Shown here: in pieces, positions 51,901-61,367 of the stretch
Layout: each line of letters opens with the position of its first letter
Numbering within the stretch: position 1 is the stretch's first letter
Assembly (NCBI GenBank): GCA_044346745.1
Contig: JBIIYQ010000001.1
Location: 68,384-132,383 of the forward strand
From: UKL13-2 sp044346745
GTDB lineage: Bacteria; Pseudomonadota; Gammaproteobacteria; Burkholderiales; Usitatibacteraceae
Direction: 5' to 3'
Length of the DNA stretch: 64,000 bases
Notes under the pieces: generated by a model
What the model was told of the DNA's origin: nothing
The model's input: the letters and a program-made list of their open reading frames with translations, nothing else
The model's database searches: none
Program-made: the position numbers and the translations under genes

Positions 51901-52605
51901 TCATGACCGCCACTTCTCCATATATCGCTGGTAGCTCTTCAACCAGGCATCTGACCCAAAAGAGCCGCCACTTTGGTGAGTGATACTAATCGGCCAAGTG
52001 CCCAAGCCTACACCCGTTTCGCGCGCACTTCTGCAAAAATCCATGTCGTAAAAATGAAACTCGAACCTCTCATCGAACTCCAAACGTCTAGAGGTCCAAA
52101 CGCTACTTTTCACGCAAAGCAAAACCCCATCTAACAGCTCACACGCCTGTTTTGCGGGCCCAAAATAAGTGATAGCAGAAAATGGTTGTGGGCCGTGAGC
52201 AACAGCACCGCTGAGGTATTTTGGTTCATCCCAAACCAGAGATGCAGTTGCGGAATCAGACGGAACAGCCTGAAATGCCCAAGCCGGTTGGAAAGGTTGT
52301 CTGCGTAAATTGCCAGCGACGCCGACAATATCGAAGACCGCCAAACTCTCCGATAGGGTCGACGTCAAGAAGATATCCTCAAGCCAAACATCGTCATGGA
52401 CAAAAACCAGAATAGAGTCGGAATGGGCCAACCGAGCCGCAGAATTGTAGACGGTCGGCAATCCTGTTTTGTTGTTAAACGCGATGCGATGTACGAGTTT
52501 CTCTTGGTAGGAAAGCCGCTTAAGCGACTGTCCCAGTGGCGAGCGACTCCAAAACTCTTCCTCGGAAAAACGTGTGGCGCTAATGATCTCGATTGAGTTA
52601 CTCAC
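51901..52605 (-). CDS. Glycosyltransferase, StrF-like
   Basis: The 234-residue protein resembles the StrF/GT2-related domain found in glycan clusters. TGLPTVYNSAARLAHSDSIL is followed by VFVHDDVWL, a His-Asp-Asp nucleotide-sugar site typical of this group. EFHFYDMDFCRSARETG and the SITHQSGGSFG end also fit. No donor or acceptor can be assigned. It lies 76 bases upstream of the GT41 gene on the same strand, so both are probably co-expressed. Confidence 0.72.
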   Translation of the reverse strand: MSNSIEIISATRFSEEEFWSRSPLGQSLKRLSYQEKLVHRIAFNNKTGLPTVYNSAARLAHSDSILVFVHDDVWLEDIFLTSTLSESLAVFDIVGVAGNLRRQPFQPAWAFQAVPSDSATASLVWDEPKYLSGAVAHGPQPFSAITYFGPAKQACELLDGVLLCVKSSVWTSRRLEFDERFEFHFYDMDFCRSARETGVGLGTWPISITHQSGGSFGSDAWLKSYQRYMEKWRS

Positions 52606-52700
52606 GGCAATATTTCTCTAAACTGCGGATTTTTGTCCAGCAAATGAACAAGACTGGGGTCTGTAGGCCAAAGTTGCGGAAGAAGTAACGAAATCTATGC

Positions 52701-53978
52701 CTAAATTGCGGATCCGTGTGGGCTTACAATTTTCACAGTTTTGATCCGCCTATCCTCGGTTTGCAAGATTTCCACCGTTAAGTCCTGAACTTTAATCGAA
52801 GTTCCGGCCTCCGGAATATTCTGTAACTGCTCCAGCAAGATACCGTTCATTGTCTTGGGGCCGTCCAACGGGAAGGCATAACCCAGCTTTCGATTCAACA
52901 CACGCAGGGGGCAAGACCCCTCGACAATGATGCTGCCGTCTTCCTGGCGTCGGAACATGCCTGCGTTCATAGGTGATTGGCTCGTGAACTCACCGACGAT
53001 TTCCTCCAAGATATCTTGTAACGTCACCAAGCCCTGTATTTCGCCGTACTCGTCAACCACCAGCGCCACACGCCGCTGCTGCTCCTGAAAATGCGTTAGC
53101 TGTTGCAACAGCGGCGTGCCTTCGGGAATGAAATAGGGGTCACGCATAATCTCGCGTAGTGTTTCCTTTGAGAGCGGGTCTCTCTCCGAAGCATTCAGCA
53201 CCTTGCGAACGTGGACAATGCCAATCACATTGGAAAGGTCGCCTTCATAAACAATCAGCCGCGTGTGATGCGATGTCGATAGAGCATTACGAATGACCTC
53301 AATCTTGTCGTCGATATCCACACCTTCGATCAACGCTCTAGGCGTCATGGTGTCATCGACCGTCATGTTCTCAAGATCGAACAGATTCACCATGATGTTA
53401 TGGTGTTTCTTGGGAATGAAATGACCGCCTTCCAGAACGAGGGTTCGCATCTCCTCCATAGAAAGTGATGCTGCTCCTTCCACCACCGGCTTGATTCGGA
53501 ATACACGCAAAATCGCACGGACCAGCGCATTGATGAACCACATGATCGGCAGAGTAATTCTGACCATCGGCGAGAGGACATAACTCGCAATTAGTGCAAG
53601 GCGCTCAGAGAAGCGCGCGCCAAATACCTTTGGCAAGATTTCGGCAAATATCAAGATCGAAAGTGAGGCGGCGCCGGTCGCGATACCCAGTACGTATTCC
53701 CCGTCGCCAAACAACCGCCGACAAATCTCTGCTACTAAGATGGTGGTCGCCGCGTTCAGCACGGTATTGCCGGCCAAGATAAATGACAGCAACTCTTCGG
53801 TCTTGTCAAGTAGACTTTGAGCAAGTCGCGCACCGCGTGAGCCCTGTTTGACTAGGTGACGCAACCGATAGCGGTTGAGCGCCATCATGCAGGTTTCGGA
53901 TAACGAGAAAAACCCTGAGCCTACCAAGAGACCTGCCAGCGCCAGAAACAGCCAACTCAGGGGGAGATCATCGGTCAT
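52701..53978 (-). CDS. yfjD: CNNM/CBS-domain membrane protein (HlyC/CorC family)
   Basis: The 425-residue protein belongs to the CorB/CNNM family, implicated in magnesium transport. An N-terminal DUF21 region has three to four hydrophobic segments (about 7-28, 60-85, 90-112 and 125-150). Two CBS domains follow from about 195, and a C-terminal CorC_HlyC domain includes DGSIIVEGSCPLRVLN. The neighbour order ffh-ypjD-yfjD is the same as in E. coli, which supports the symbol. Confidence 0.88.
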   Translation of the reverse strand: MTDDLPLSWLFLALAGLLVGSGFFSLSETCMMALNRYRLRHLVKQGSRGARLAQSLLDKTEELLSFILAGNTVLNAATTILVAEICRRLFGDGEYVLGIATGAASLSILIFAEILPKVFGARFSERLALIASYVLSPMVRITLPIMWFINALVRAILRVFRIKPVVEGAASLSMEEMRTLVLEGGHFIPKKHHNIMVNLFDLENMTVDDTMTPRALIEGVDIDDKIEVIRNALSTSHHTRLIVYEGDLSNVIGIVHVRKVLNASERDPLSKETLREIMRDPYFIPEGTPLLQQLTHFQEQQRRVALVVDEYGEIQGLVTLQDILEEIVGEFTSQSPMNAGMFRRQEDGSIIVEGSCPLRVLNRKLGYAFPLDGPKTMNGILLEQLQNIPEAGTSIKVQDLTVEILQTEDRRIKTVKIVSPHGSAI

Positions 53979-54014
53979 TTGCGTCGATGTCGCGACTTTG
54001 CTTCAGCCATTGCC

Positions 54015-54836
54015 TCACACTCGCTTCAGAATCACTTCAAGCACGAACTTGCTGCCGACATAGGACAGCAGCAGCATGACAAATCCGATCAAGGTCCATC
54101 TGACTGCTAACCGGCCACGCCAACCCGCGATGAATCTCCCTGACAGCAAACCGCCAAACACAAACCAAGACAGCACCGAGAAAACCGTCTTATGGTTCAC
54201 CTGAAATGGCTTGCCAAACAACACTTCAGAAAAGAAAACACCGGAAATCAGGGTGGCGGTCAACATCAGAAACGCGATCCACAACAATTGAAACATGAGT
54301 TTTTCGATGCGCAACAGGGGCGGCAGATCGCGCTGCTCACTGGCGATATTTCCGGCCAACAACTGTTTTTGCAAAAAGAGAATCAATAACGCGTGGAGCG
54401 CTGCGACCGTGTAGAGCGCGTAGGCAAGAATCGCCAAGATGATATGCGCCGCAAACGCCAGCTTTGCGCCGTCATACTCAATCCAGATGTAGGACGGCAG
54501 CCACATCACCATTGAAGCCGACCAAGCACCAACTGGCGCTAGGTAAAGGTTGGCAAGCCTTGTGAGGCGCGCATCATTGCCCACCATGATGTAGCTAAGC
54601 AATGTCAGCCAAACAATCAGCGAAATGGCGTGGGAGAAGCCGATGTTGATACCCCCTTCGCCTTCACCAAACAGCGCCCATCCCAACGACACTGCATGCA
54701 TCACCAGCGCCGCCGCCAGCACGATCACAGGCCAGGCGGCTGGTCGCACCGACCGCTGCGATTCACGCGTTGCCAGCCAAGCCCCGCACGACGCGGTGAG
54801 GTAGAGGATGGCAGTGATAAAATTGGGGTCTGTCAT
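54015..54836 (-). CDS. ypjD: Cytochrome c assembly-type inner-membrane protein YpjD
   Basis: From MTDPNFITAILYLTASCGAW at 54836 the protein has 273 residues and about eight hydrophobic segments; the frame is open 31 codons further, but this Met fits the family. It belongs to the CcmC/CcsA-like membrane proteins (HemX-type). IILAILAYALYTVAALHALL near 130 and the VNHKTVFSVLSWFVFGGLL region near 215 are characteristic, the latter with a conserved His. Its function is not established. It is divergent from ffh across 175 bases and lies upstream of yfjD. Confidence 0.88.
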   Translation of the reverse strand: MTDPNFITAILYLTASCGAWLATRESQRSVRPAAWPVIVLAAALVMHAVSLGWALFGEGEGGINIGFSHAISLIVWLTLLSYIMVGNDARLTRLANLYLAPVGAWSASMVMWLPSYIWIEYDGAKLAFAAHIILAILAYALYTVAALHALLILFLQKQLLAGNIASEQRDLPPLLRIEKLMFQLLWIAFLMLTATLISGVFFSEVLFGKPFQVNHKTVFSVLSWFVFGGLLSGRFIAGWRGRLAVRWTLIGFVMLLLSYVGSKFVLEVILKRV

Positions 54837-54878
54837 TGATGGCTCGAGTTCACTACCTTTTTTGGGGTTGAAGCGGGT

Positions 54879-54898
54879 TATAGGGCCTATACCTATAA
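54879..54898. promoter_or_regulatory. Inverted repeat between ypjD and ffh
   Basis: TATAGGGCCTATA is a palindrome around one G, followed directly by CCTATAA. It lies in the 175-base divergent region and overlaps possible -10 boxes for both directions. It may be an operator, but no matching regulator is known. Confidence 0.3.
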
Positions 54899-55011
54899 GC
54901 AAGTCGCCGGATGTGGTTCGCCGCCGCAAGATATTGCTACCAGTTTACCTTCTCCAGTGCCCCACAGCTTCCCAAAAACATCGCTTCAGCCAATCACCAA
55001 AGTAATGCTCC

Positions 55012-56406
55012 ATGCTCGATAACCTTACCAATAGACTCAACGGCATCGTCAAACACCTGCGCGGACAGGCGCGTCTGACCGAAGACAACATCGCCGACGC
55101 ACTGCGCGAAGTGCGGATGGCGCTGCTAGAAGCAGACGTTGGTTTGCCGGTGGTAAAGGACTTCATCAGTAACGTCAAAGCCAAGGCATTGGGTGCTGAT
55201 GTCTTGCAAAGCCTGACCCCGGGGCAAGCGCTAGTCGGCATTGTCCATCAGGAACTGATCGGGTTGATGGGGGGCGATTCATTGTTCGAAGGTACCCAGC
55301 CGCGCTTGCCGGACTTAAACAGGTTGCCGGTCAATCTTTCGACCACCCCGCCCGCCATTATCCTCATGGCCGGCCTGCAGGGCGCCGGCAAGACCACCAG
55401 CGCAGGCAAACTCGCCAAGCTGCTAAAAGAACGGTTCAAGAAGAAGGTACTGGTCGTTTCAGCCGACGTCTACCGCCCGGCCGCCATTGAGCAGCTTAAA
55501 ACCTTGGCATCACAAGTCGGCGTAGATTTCTTCGCGACTGACATCAGCCAGAAGCCGGTCGACATTGCGCTCGCCGCCAGGCAGTGGGCCAAAACGCATT
55601 TTCACGATGTGTTGATCATCGATACGGCCGGCCGACTCGCCGTTGACGAAGTGATGATGGCCGAGATCCGGGCGATTCATGCGGCAGTCGAGCCTATCGA
55701 AACACTTTTCACGGTTGACGCCATGCAAGGGCAGGACGCCGTGAATGTCGCGAAAGCCTTCAATGACGCGCTGCCATTGACCGGCGTGGTGCTGACTAAG
55801 CTCGATGGTGACTCCCGGGGTGGCGCGGCGCTATCAGTCCGGCATATCACGGGTAAACCAATCAAACTGGTCGGCGTTTCGGAAAAAATGGATGGATTGG
55901 AGGCCTTCTATCCGGAGCGCATGGCATCCCGCATCCTCGGCATGGGCGATGTGCTCTCGCTGGTAGAGGCCGCTCAACAATCGGTCGATACGGCGGAAGC
56001 ACAAAAACTTGCGGAGAAATTCAAGAAGGGCAAAGACTTCGATTTCGACGACTTCAAAATGCAGCTCACCCAGATGCGCAAAATGGGTGGCATGGGTGCG
56101 TTGATGGATAAAATGCCCGCCCAGCTGAGTCAAGCCGCGCAGATGGCGCCCGACCTTCAAGAAAAGCAGTTACGTCGTACTGAGGGCATCATCAATTCCA
56201 TGACACCACTTGAACGTCGTAAGCCCGAATTACTGAAAGCCACGCGCAAACGGCGCATTGCTGCCGGAGCGGGTGTGACGGTGCAGGAAGTGAATCGTAT
56301 CCTGACACAGTTCGAACAAATGCAAAAGATGATGAAGATGATGAAGGGCGGCGGTATGGCAAAGATGATGCGCGGCATGAAGGGCATGATGCCGGGGATG
56401 CGATAA
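55012..56406 (+). CDS. ffh: Signal recognition particle protein Ffh
   Basis: Ffh binds 4.5S RNA and signal sequences and sends nascent inner-membrane proteins to FtsY and SecYEG. The 464-residue protein has an N domain, a G domain with GLQGAGKTT near 120-128, DTAGRLAVDE near 204 and TKLDGDSRGGAA near 263, and a methionine-rich M domain ending KMMRGMKGMMPGMR. It is the first gene of a run in which two OGT-like genes follow almost without a gap. Confidence 0.98.
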   Translation: MLDNLTNRLNGIVKHLRGQARLTEDNIADALREVRMALLEADVGLPVVKDFISNVKAKALGADVLQSLTPGQALVGIVHQELIGLMGGDSLFEGTQPRLPDLNRLPVNLSTTPPAIILMAGLQGAGKTTSAGKLAKLLKERFKKKVLVVSADVYRPAAIEQLKTLASQVGVDFFATDISQKPVDIALAARQWAKTHFHDVLIIDTAGRLAVDEVMMAEIRAIHAAVEPIETLFTVDAMQGQDAVNVAKAFNDALPLTGVVLTKLDGDSRGGAALSVRHITGKPIKLVGVSEKMDGLEAFYPERMASRILGMGDVLSLVEAAQQSVDTAEAQKLAEKFKKGKDFDFDDFKMQLTQMRKMGGMGALMDKMPAQLSQAAQMAPDLQEKQLRRTEGIINSMTPLERRKPELLKATRKRRIAAGAGVTVQEVNRILTQFEQMQKMMKMMKGGGMAKMMRGMKGMMPGMR

Positions 56407-56409
56407 CCG

Positions 56410-58767
56410 ATGGACCTGTCTCTAGAAACTCAGAATCCTGACAAATTAAGACCAATGAAAAGCGAAATCGAACAGCTTGCAGAAGCCCAACGACTCAAGG
56501 ACTCCGGAAACCTTGACGCCGCTGAGGATATCTGTAGAAGACTTCTTTCGAATCAACCAAAAACCGCTAGCGCGCTTCACTTGCGCGGCGTCATCTTGCA
56601 TCTTCGCGGATATCAGGCAGAAGCAATTCAGTCGCTGCAGGACGCTGTGCGGGTCGAGCCGAACAACGCGGGTTATCTCGTTACATTGGGGGGCAATCTT
56701 GCCATCGCCGGGCGCATGGATGACGCAACTGAATGCTTTCGAAAAGCAGTCGCTGCGGATTCCGCCTCAGTGGAGGCCCACTACAACTTAGGGCTTACAT
56801 TCAAGCATCGAAAGGAGTTCGCCAAGGCTGAGAGATGTTTTTCTGCCGCTCTGGAGCTCGCACCGTCACACGTAGACGCAGTCGCAAATCTTGGATTCGC
56901 CGTATTCAATCAGGGCAGATCGGGGGAAGCAAAGAAAATATTCGCTCGGGCACTCACGCTGGCACCCACACACCCTTTCTCTATAACCTGCCTAGCGAGA
57001 ATCCTCGTCGACGAGGGCAAACGGGAGCAAGCCGAAGCATTGCTGGGCGCGTTTGACCCGAAGGGCTCCGAGGCTCACTTATATCAACTCGTGAGCGTTT
57101 ACGAACATCTGGCAAACAACGCGTTAACCATAAGCGCACTGCGCCATCTCGTGGAGAGATACCCGAATTCTGCAGGCGCGCACGCTGCACTAGCTACCGC
57201 TCTGATTGGCGACATGCAGATGGCAGAAGGCATCATTATCGGCCAGAAGGCGATTAGCCTCGACAGCAATTGCGCCGCTGCATGGTGCTCGCTCGCGATG
57301 GCGTATCAACACAACGGGCTACGTGACGAAGCTTATGACGCCTTCACCCGAACGATTAAAATTACACCGAACATTGGACCCAGGGTAATGCGCGACTTGA
57401 TGCTACCTTGCATCATGGGAACGCGAGACGAGGTCCAAAAATCTCGAAAATTGTTCGAGCAGAATCTCGATACACTTATTTCGGAAAACTTAGTTTCGGA
57501 AAACCCGCTCGGTGAAATAGGCTTTACTTACTTCTATCTGGCTTTTCATGGCGAGAATGATGTTCATCTCCAGAAGAAAATTGCACAGTTCTATGAAAAG
57601 ACTGCGCCGTCATTAAAGTTCGTTGCGCCACACTGCCGTTCCCGGCAAAACGTCAAGCCAAAATCAACACGGATTCGCGTTGGGTTTTATTCCCATTTTA
57701 TTGCGGCGCACTCCGTTACATTTGCATTTGCAAAAACCTTGGAAGCCTTGAACGCAATCGGCGAAATTGACATTTACCTCATTACCGATGCTGTGCTTAG
57801 CGCTGACGTAGTTGCCAAAATGTATCCCACCCTCAAGGACAGGACGATACAAACAACTAGGGATTTGCAGAACACCCGAGATGTAGTGTCGTCGCTTGAG
57901 TTAGACATCTTGGTTTATTTGGATATTGGGATGGATCCATTTACTTTTCTGCTTGCTTTCTCGCGACTCGCCCCTATTCAATGTGTCATGACCGGCCACC
58001 CAGTCACGACCGGAATTAGCACGATCGACTACTTTTTTTCGTCCGAACTTACGGAACCCGACGATGGGCAAGAACACTACTCTGAAAAGTTGATTCCCTT
58101 TAGACATGTTGGATTCGTGTTTAACCGAATAACAATGCCGGCAGCTGTTAAGCCCCGCGCCGAATTCGGTATGCCCGATTCAACGCGCATCTATCTTTGC
58201 CCCATGACGCTGCAAAAGATTCATCCGGATTTCGATGATGCAATCGAAAAAATTCTGCGGCTAGACGGTGGAGGTGCTGTCGCATTCGTTGACAGTCCCC
58301 AAACTCCTGAATGGGGCCGGCAACTTAGAAGGCGTTTCGAAAAAACAATTGATCCTTCCCTGCGGGAACGAATTGTGTTCCTGCCTTGGGCAATGAACTC
58401 ACAAGACTTTCTTTGTATGATCGCGCAAAGTGACGTGGTTTTAGATCCATTTCACTTTGGCACTGGAACCACTAGCATCTATGTATGTACGGCAGGAACC
58501 CCTTTTGTAACTAAGCCAGCCGCATACATGCGGGGCAGAGCTGGGTATGCCTACGCTACTTTGGTTGATATTCCCGAATGTATCACCTGGGATGTTGACA
58601 GTTATGTATCGATGGCGGTACAGATTGCAACAGATGGCGAGCTGCGTTCAAGACTTAAAGCAAAGATATTGAAAAACAACCATCGAATTTTCGAGAACGC
58701 CCAAGTTGGTTCAGAATTTGCGGCCACACTTAAACAACTCGCAGCAACTCATTTACAGGCTGGCTAA
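56410..58767 (+). CDS. TPR-containing GT41 glycosyltransferase, paralogue 1
   Basis: The protein is OGT/SPINDLY-like and is predicted to glycosylate proteins. The 785 residues contain about eight TPR repeats up to residue 330 (for example VEAHYNLGLTFKHRKEFAKA), then a GT41 catalytic region with VGFYSHFIAAHSVTF (active-site His kept), MTGHPVTTGISTIDYF, CPMTLQKIHPDFD (nucleotide-sugar Lys) and LDPFHFGTGTTSIYV. The start lies 3 bases after the ffh stop; Met16 (56455) is an alternative. It is 3 bases from the next paralogue, so the three genes are likely one transcript. Confidence 0.87.
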   Translation: MDLSLETQNPDKLRPMKSEIEQLAEAQRLKDSGNLDAAEDICRRLLSNQPKTASALHLRGVILHLRGYQAEAIQSLQDAVRVEPNNAGYLVTLGGNLAIAGRMDDATECFRKAVAADSASVEAHYNLGLTFKHRKEFAKAERCFSAALELAPSHVDAVANLGFAVFNQGRSGEAKKIFARALTLAPTHPFSITCLARILVDEGKREQAEALLGAFDPKGSEAHLYQLVSVYEHLANNALTISALRHLVERYPNSAGAHAALATALIGDMQMAEGIIIGQKAISLDSNCAAAWCSLAMAYQHNGLRDEAYDAFTRTIKITPNIGPRVMRDLMLPCIMGTRDEVQKSRKLFEQNLDTLISENLVSENPLGEIGFTYFYLAFHGENDVHLQKKIAQFYEKTAPSLKFVAPHCRSRQNVKPKSTRIRVGFYSHFIAAHSVTFAFAKTLEALNAIGEIDIYLITDAVLSADVVAKMYPTLKDRTIQTTRDLQNTRDVVSSLELDILVYLDIGMDPFTFLLAFSRLAPIQCVMTGHPVTTGISTIDYFFSSELTEPDDGQEHYSEKLIPFRHVGFVFNRITMPAAVKPRAEFGMPDSTRIYLCPMTLQKIHPDFDDAIEKILRLDGGGAVAFVDSPQTPEWGRQLRRRFEKTIDPSLRERIVFLPWAMNSQDFLCMIAQSDVVLDPFHFGTGTTSIYVCTAGTPFVTKPAAYMRGRAGYAYATLVDIPECITWDVDSYVSMAVQIATDGELRSRLKAKILKNNHRIFENAQVGSEFAATLKQLAATHLQAG

Positions 58768-58770
58768 ACA

Positions 58771-61116
58771 ATGTCAACAGTATCGACTCAGCAGCACCTC
58801 GCGCGAGCACAGCAATTACAACAGACGGGAAATCTCGCCGAGGCGGAGCGCGTCTGCCGGGACGCCTTGCTGCTAGCGCCAAACTCAACGGAGATATTGA
58901 GCCTAACGGGTGTCTTGCTTAGCCAGACCGGCCGCCACGACGAGGCTTTAGTAATACTAAAGCGCGCATCACAGTTAGCCCCTGAGAGTCATGTTTGTTT
59001 GTTTAACCTCGGCTCCGTACACGCTGCCAAGGAGCAGTACCAAGCGGCTGAAGATTGCTTCAGAAGAGTGCTTGCCATTTCTTCAAGCTTGCCGGAAGGG
59101 CACTACAACCTCGGCAACGCACTTAAAGATCAACGCCGACTCGAAGAGGCTGTCGCTTGTTATCGCAAGGCCATCCAGCTCAGATCCAGCTATGCTGCGG
59201 CGTGGAGCAACCTTGGCTCTGCCTACATTCATCTTGTAAGGCCGACCGAGGCATTAGCGGCAATGCAAAGAGCGCTTGCGCTTAACCCCAAATCCCCATC
59301 TGCATTAAATAACCTAGCGACCATTGCTCGGAACAAAGGCGATCTCGAGGGCGCCCTTCAGCACGCGGTCAACGCTCTCGGTGCCAACCCCAATTTCGCC
59401 GACGCGTACTTCACGCTGGGCTCAATACTGATCGCTTCGCTTGACTACCAGAAGGCGATTATTGCCTATGAAAAAGGAGCCGCGCTCAAGCCGGCATCAA
59501 GAACTGCTCTGACCGAGCTGGCAAATGCCTACGCGATGGCGGGCGCGCACGCGGGCATCGTTGACACCATGCGCCGCATACTGAAGATAGACCCTGCCGA
59601 CGCGCGGGCGCATATGTATTTGGGCATCACACAAATGGAGCGCGGCTTTTACGACGAAGCCGAACATGCGTTCCGAGCATCGCTGGACATCATTGACGAT
59701 GCCGCCGTGCGCATTAGACATGCGTTAAGCATTCCACCGATTCTTGGATCCGCGGAGGAACTTAAAGAAGTTCGAGAGAAGCTGGACGCTAGGTTGGACG
59801 AACTGATGCAACAATCCGGATTCATTGCTGACCCGTATTCCGAACAGCTGGGAACAAATTTTTTCCTTGCGTATCACGGGCTGAATAATCGCGTAACGCA
59901 GAGCAAAATTGCGCGCCTCTATCGGCAGTACGCGCCGTCGCTGAACTTTGTCGCTCCACACTGTAGCCGCCCAAGAGAAAAAAAGGACCGGATCCGGGTA
60001 GGATTCATCTCGAAGTTCATTTATCGCCACTCGGTGGCAATTGCTTTTAGTCGAGTGATCATGGCACTTTCAGAAATGCCGGACTTAGAGTTGTTCGTGA
60101 TTTCCACCACTAATTTCCAAAACGACCAAGTCAAAGATGTGTACTCTGCCTATAAGGGAACATTTGTCTGCATACCGGGTTCTGTGGCCTACGCACAACA
60201 AGCCATCAGCAATCTTGAACTAGATGTGTTGATTTACCTCGATATCGGTATGGATCCCTTCACCTTCATGTTAGCCTTCTCGCGATTGGCACCCGTTCAA
60301 TGTGTCGCCACCGGCCACCCCGATACGACAGGAATCGACACGATAGATTACTTCATCTCCGAAGATGCCGCAGAGCCAGAAGATGCAGATAGCCACTATT
60401 CTGAGACACTCGTTCGATTACCATCTGGCGGCTTCGGTTTCCCGCGCCCATCCGTGCCCACTTTGTCAAAAACAAGAGCGGATTTTAGCTTGCCTCTCAC
60501 TGGAACGCTGTACCTGTGCCCTATGATGTTGCAAAAGCTCCATCCAGACTTCGATTTGGCAATGTCTGAAATACTTGACCTCGATCCAACTGGACACATC
60601 ATACTGTTTGAGAGCTTCCAGCACCAAAAATGGGGGGAACTATTACGTTTGCGCTTAGACGCTACGATGACGCCAACTGCGCGGAAGCGTGTTGTTTTTA
60701 TCCCGTGGATCCACGATCCAGATGACTTCAAGCGGATCTTGGCGCTGTCAGATGTAATTCTCGATCCATTTCATTTTGGTATTGGGACAACTGGTGCATT
60801 CGCGTTCGCAGTGGGAACTCCCGTTGTTACCCTTCCCGGGAAATTCATGCGTGGTAGGGTTGGTTTGCAGTACTACAAAGCTCTAGGCGTCATGGATTGT
60901 GTCGCGGCAAACAAAGAAGACTACGTCAAGAATGCAGTAGAAATTGGGACAAATCCGACTCTTCGTGAGGCGATCAAGGAGAAAATCCTCTCTAGTAATC
61001 ACAGAATTTTTGATAACTCGTTGGCCTATCAGGACTATTCGGACTTTATCCGGCGTGTTGTCCAGGACGACCGCATTGGCCTAAACTCCAAGACGGTCAG
61101 TAACCCAACCTCGTAG
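58771..61116 (+). CDS. TPR-containing GT41 glycosyltransferase, paralogue 2
   Basis: This 781-residue protein has the same layout as its neighbour: TPR repeats (EGHYNLGNALKDQRRLEEAV, AAWSNLGSAYIHLVRPTEAL) to about residue 340, then a GT41 domain with VGFISKFIYRHSVAIAF, ATGHPDTTGIDTIDYF, CPMMLQKLHPDFD and LDPFHFGIGTTGAFAF. Shared stretches such as YLDIGMDPFTF and LAFSRLAP show a tandem duplication. The active-site His and Lys are kept. Different TPR arms may select different protein targets. Confidence 0.87.
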   Translation: MSTVSTQQHLARAQQLQQTGNLAEAERVCRDALLLAPNSTEILSLTGVLLSQTGRHDEALVILKRASQLAPESHVCLFNLGSVHAAKEQYQAAEDCFRRVLAISSSLPEGHYNLGNALKDQRRLEEAVACYRKAIQLRSSYAAAWSNLGSAYIHLVRPTEALAAMQRALALNPKSPSALNNLATIARNKGDLEGALQHAVNALGANPNFADAYFTLGSILIASLDYQKAIIAYEKGAALKPASRTALTELANAYAMAGAHAGIVDTMRRILKIDPADARAHMYLGITQMERGFYDEAEHAFRASLDIIDDAAVRIRHALSIPPILGSAEELKEVREKLDARLDELMQQSGFIADPYSEQLGTNFFLAYHGLNNRVTQSKIARLYRQYAPSLNFVAPHCSRPREKKDRIRVGFISKFIYRHSVAIAFSRVIMALSEMPDLELFVISTTNFQNDQVKDVYSAYKGTFVCIPGSVAYAQQAISNLELDVLIYLDIGMDPFTFMLAFSRLAPVQCVATGHPDTTGIDTIDYFISEDAAEPEDADSHYSETLVRLPSGGFGFPRPSVPTLSKTRADFSLPLTGTLYLCPMMLQKLHPDFDLAMSEILDLDPTGHIILFESFQHQKWGELLRLRLDATMTPTARKRVVFIPWIHDPDDFKRILALSDVILDPFHFGIGTTGAFAFAVGTPVVTLPGKFMRGRVGLQYYKALGVMDCVAANKEDYVKNAVEIGTNPTLREAIKEKILSSNHRIFDNSLAYQDYSDFIRRVVQDDRIGLNSKTVSNPTS

Positions 61117-61227
61117 TTTGGAGACTTTTCTTTTCTGGCCGAATCGGTCGGATATATGAACGCTGATTTTTCAGTCAGCAAGCGATGTTTCTGCAACGCC
61201 CCGTGGCACGAAAAGAAGCTCTCCAAA
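61117..61227. repeat. Long imperfect inverted repeat between GT41 and acyl-transfer operons
   Basis: The first arm (61117-61135) and last arm (61210-61227) match over TTTGGAGA and TTCTTTTC with a small interruption, and enclose about 74 bases that include a GCTGA/TCAGC hairpin. It could be a terminator-like structure after the second GT41 gene or the relic of a small mobile repeat. No clear target duplication flanks it. The rest of the 251-base gap, to 61367, shows nothing else. Confidence 0.5.
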
Positions 61228-61367
61228 TCATCGCGCTAGCCGGTTTGCCACGCTCTTTCTTTTAGGTCAGGAATTATTGCTTTAGGTCGCATCGCCGCCG
61301 TAACCGACACTTCCCGGAAGCGCCTACCCGCAGGCTAAGGGGGCATATTTGCGCTAAAGTAGCGGCC

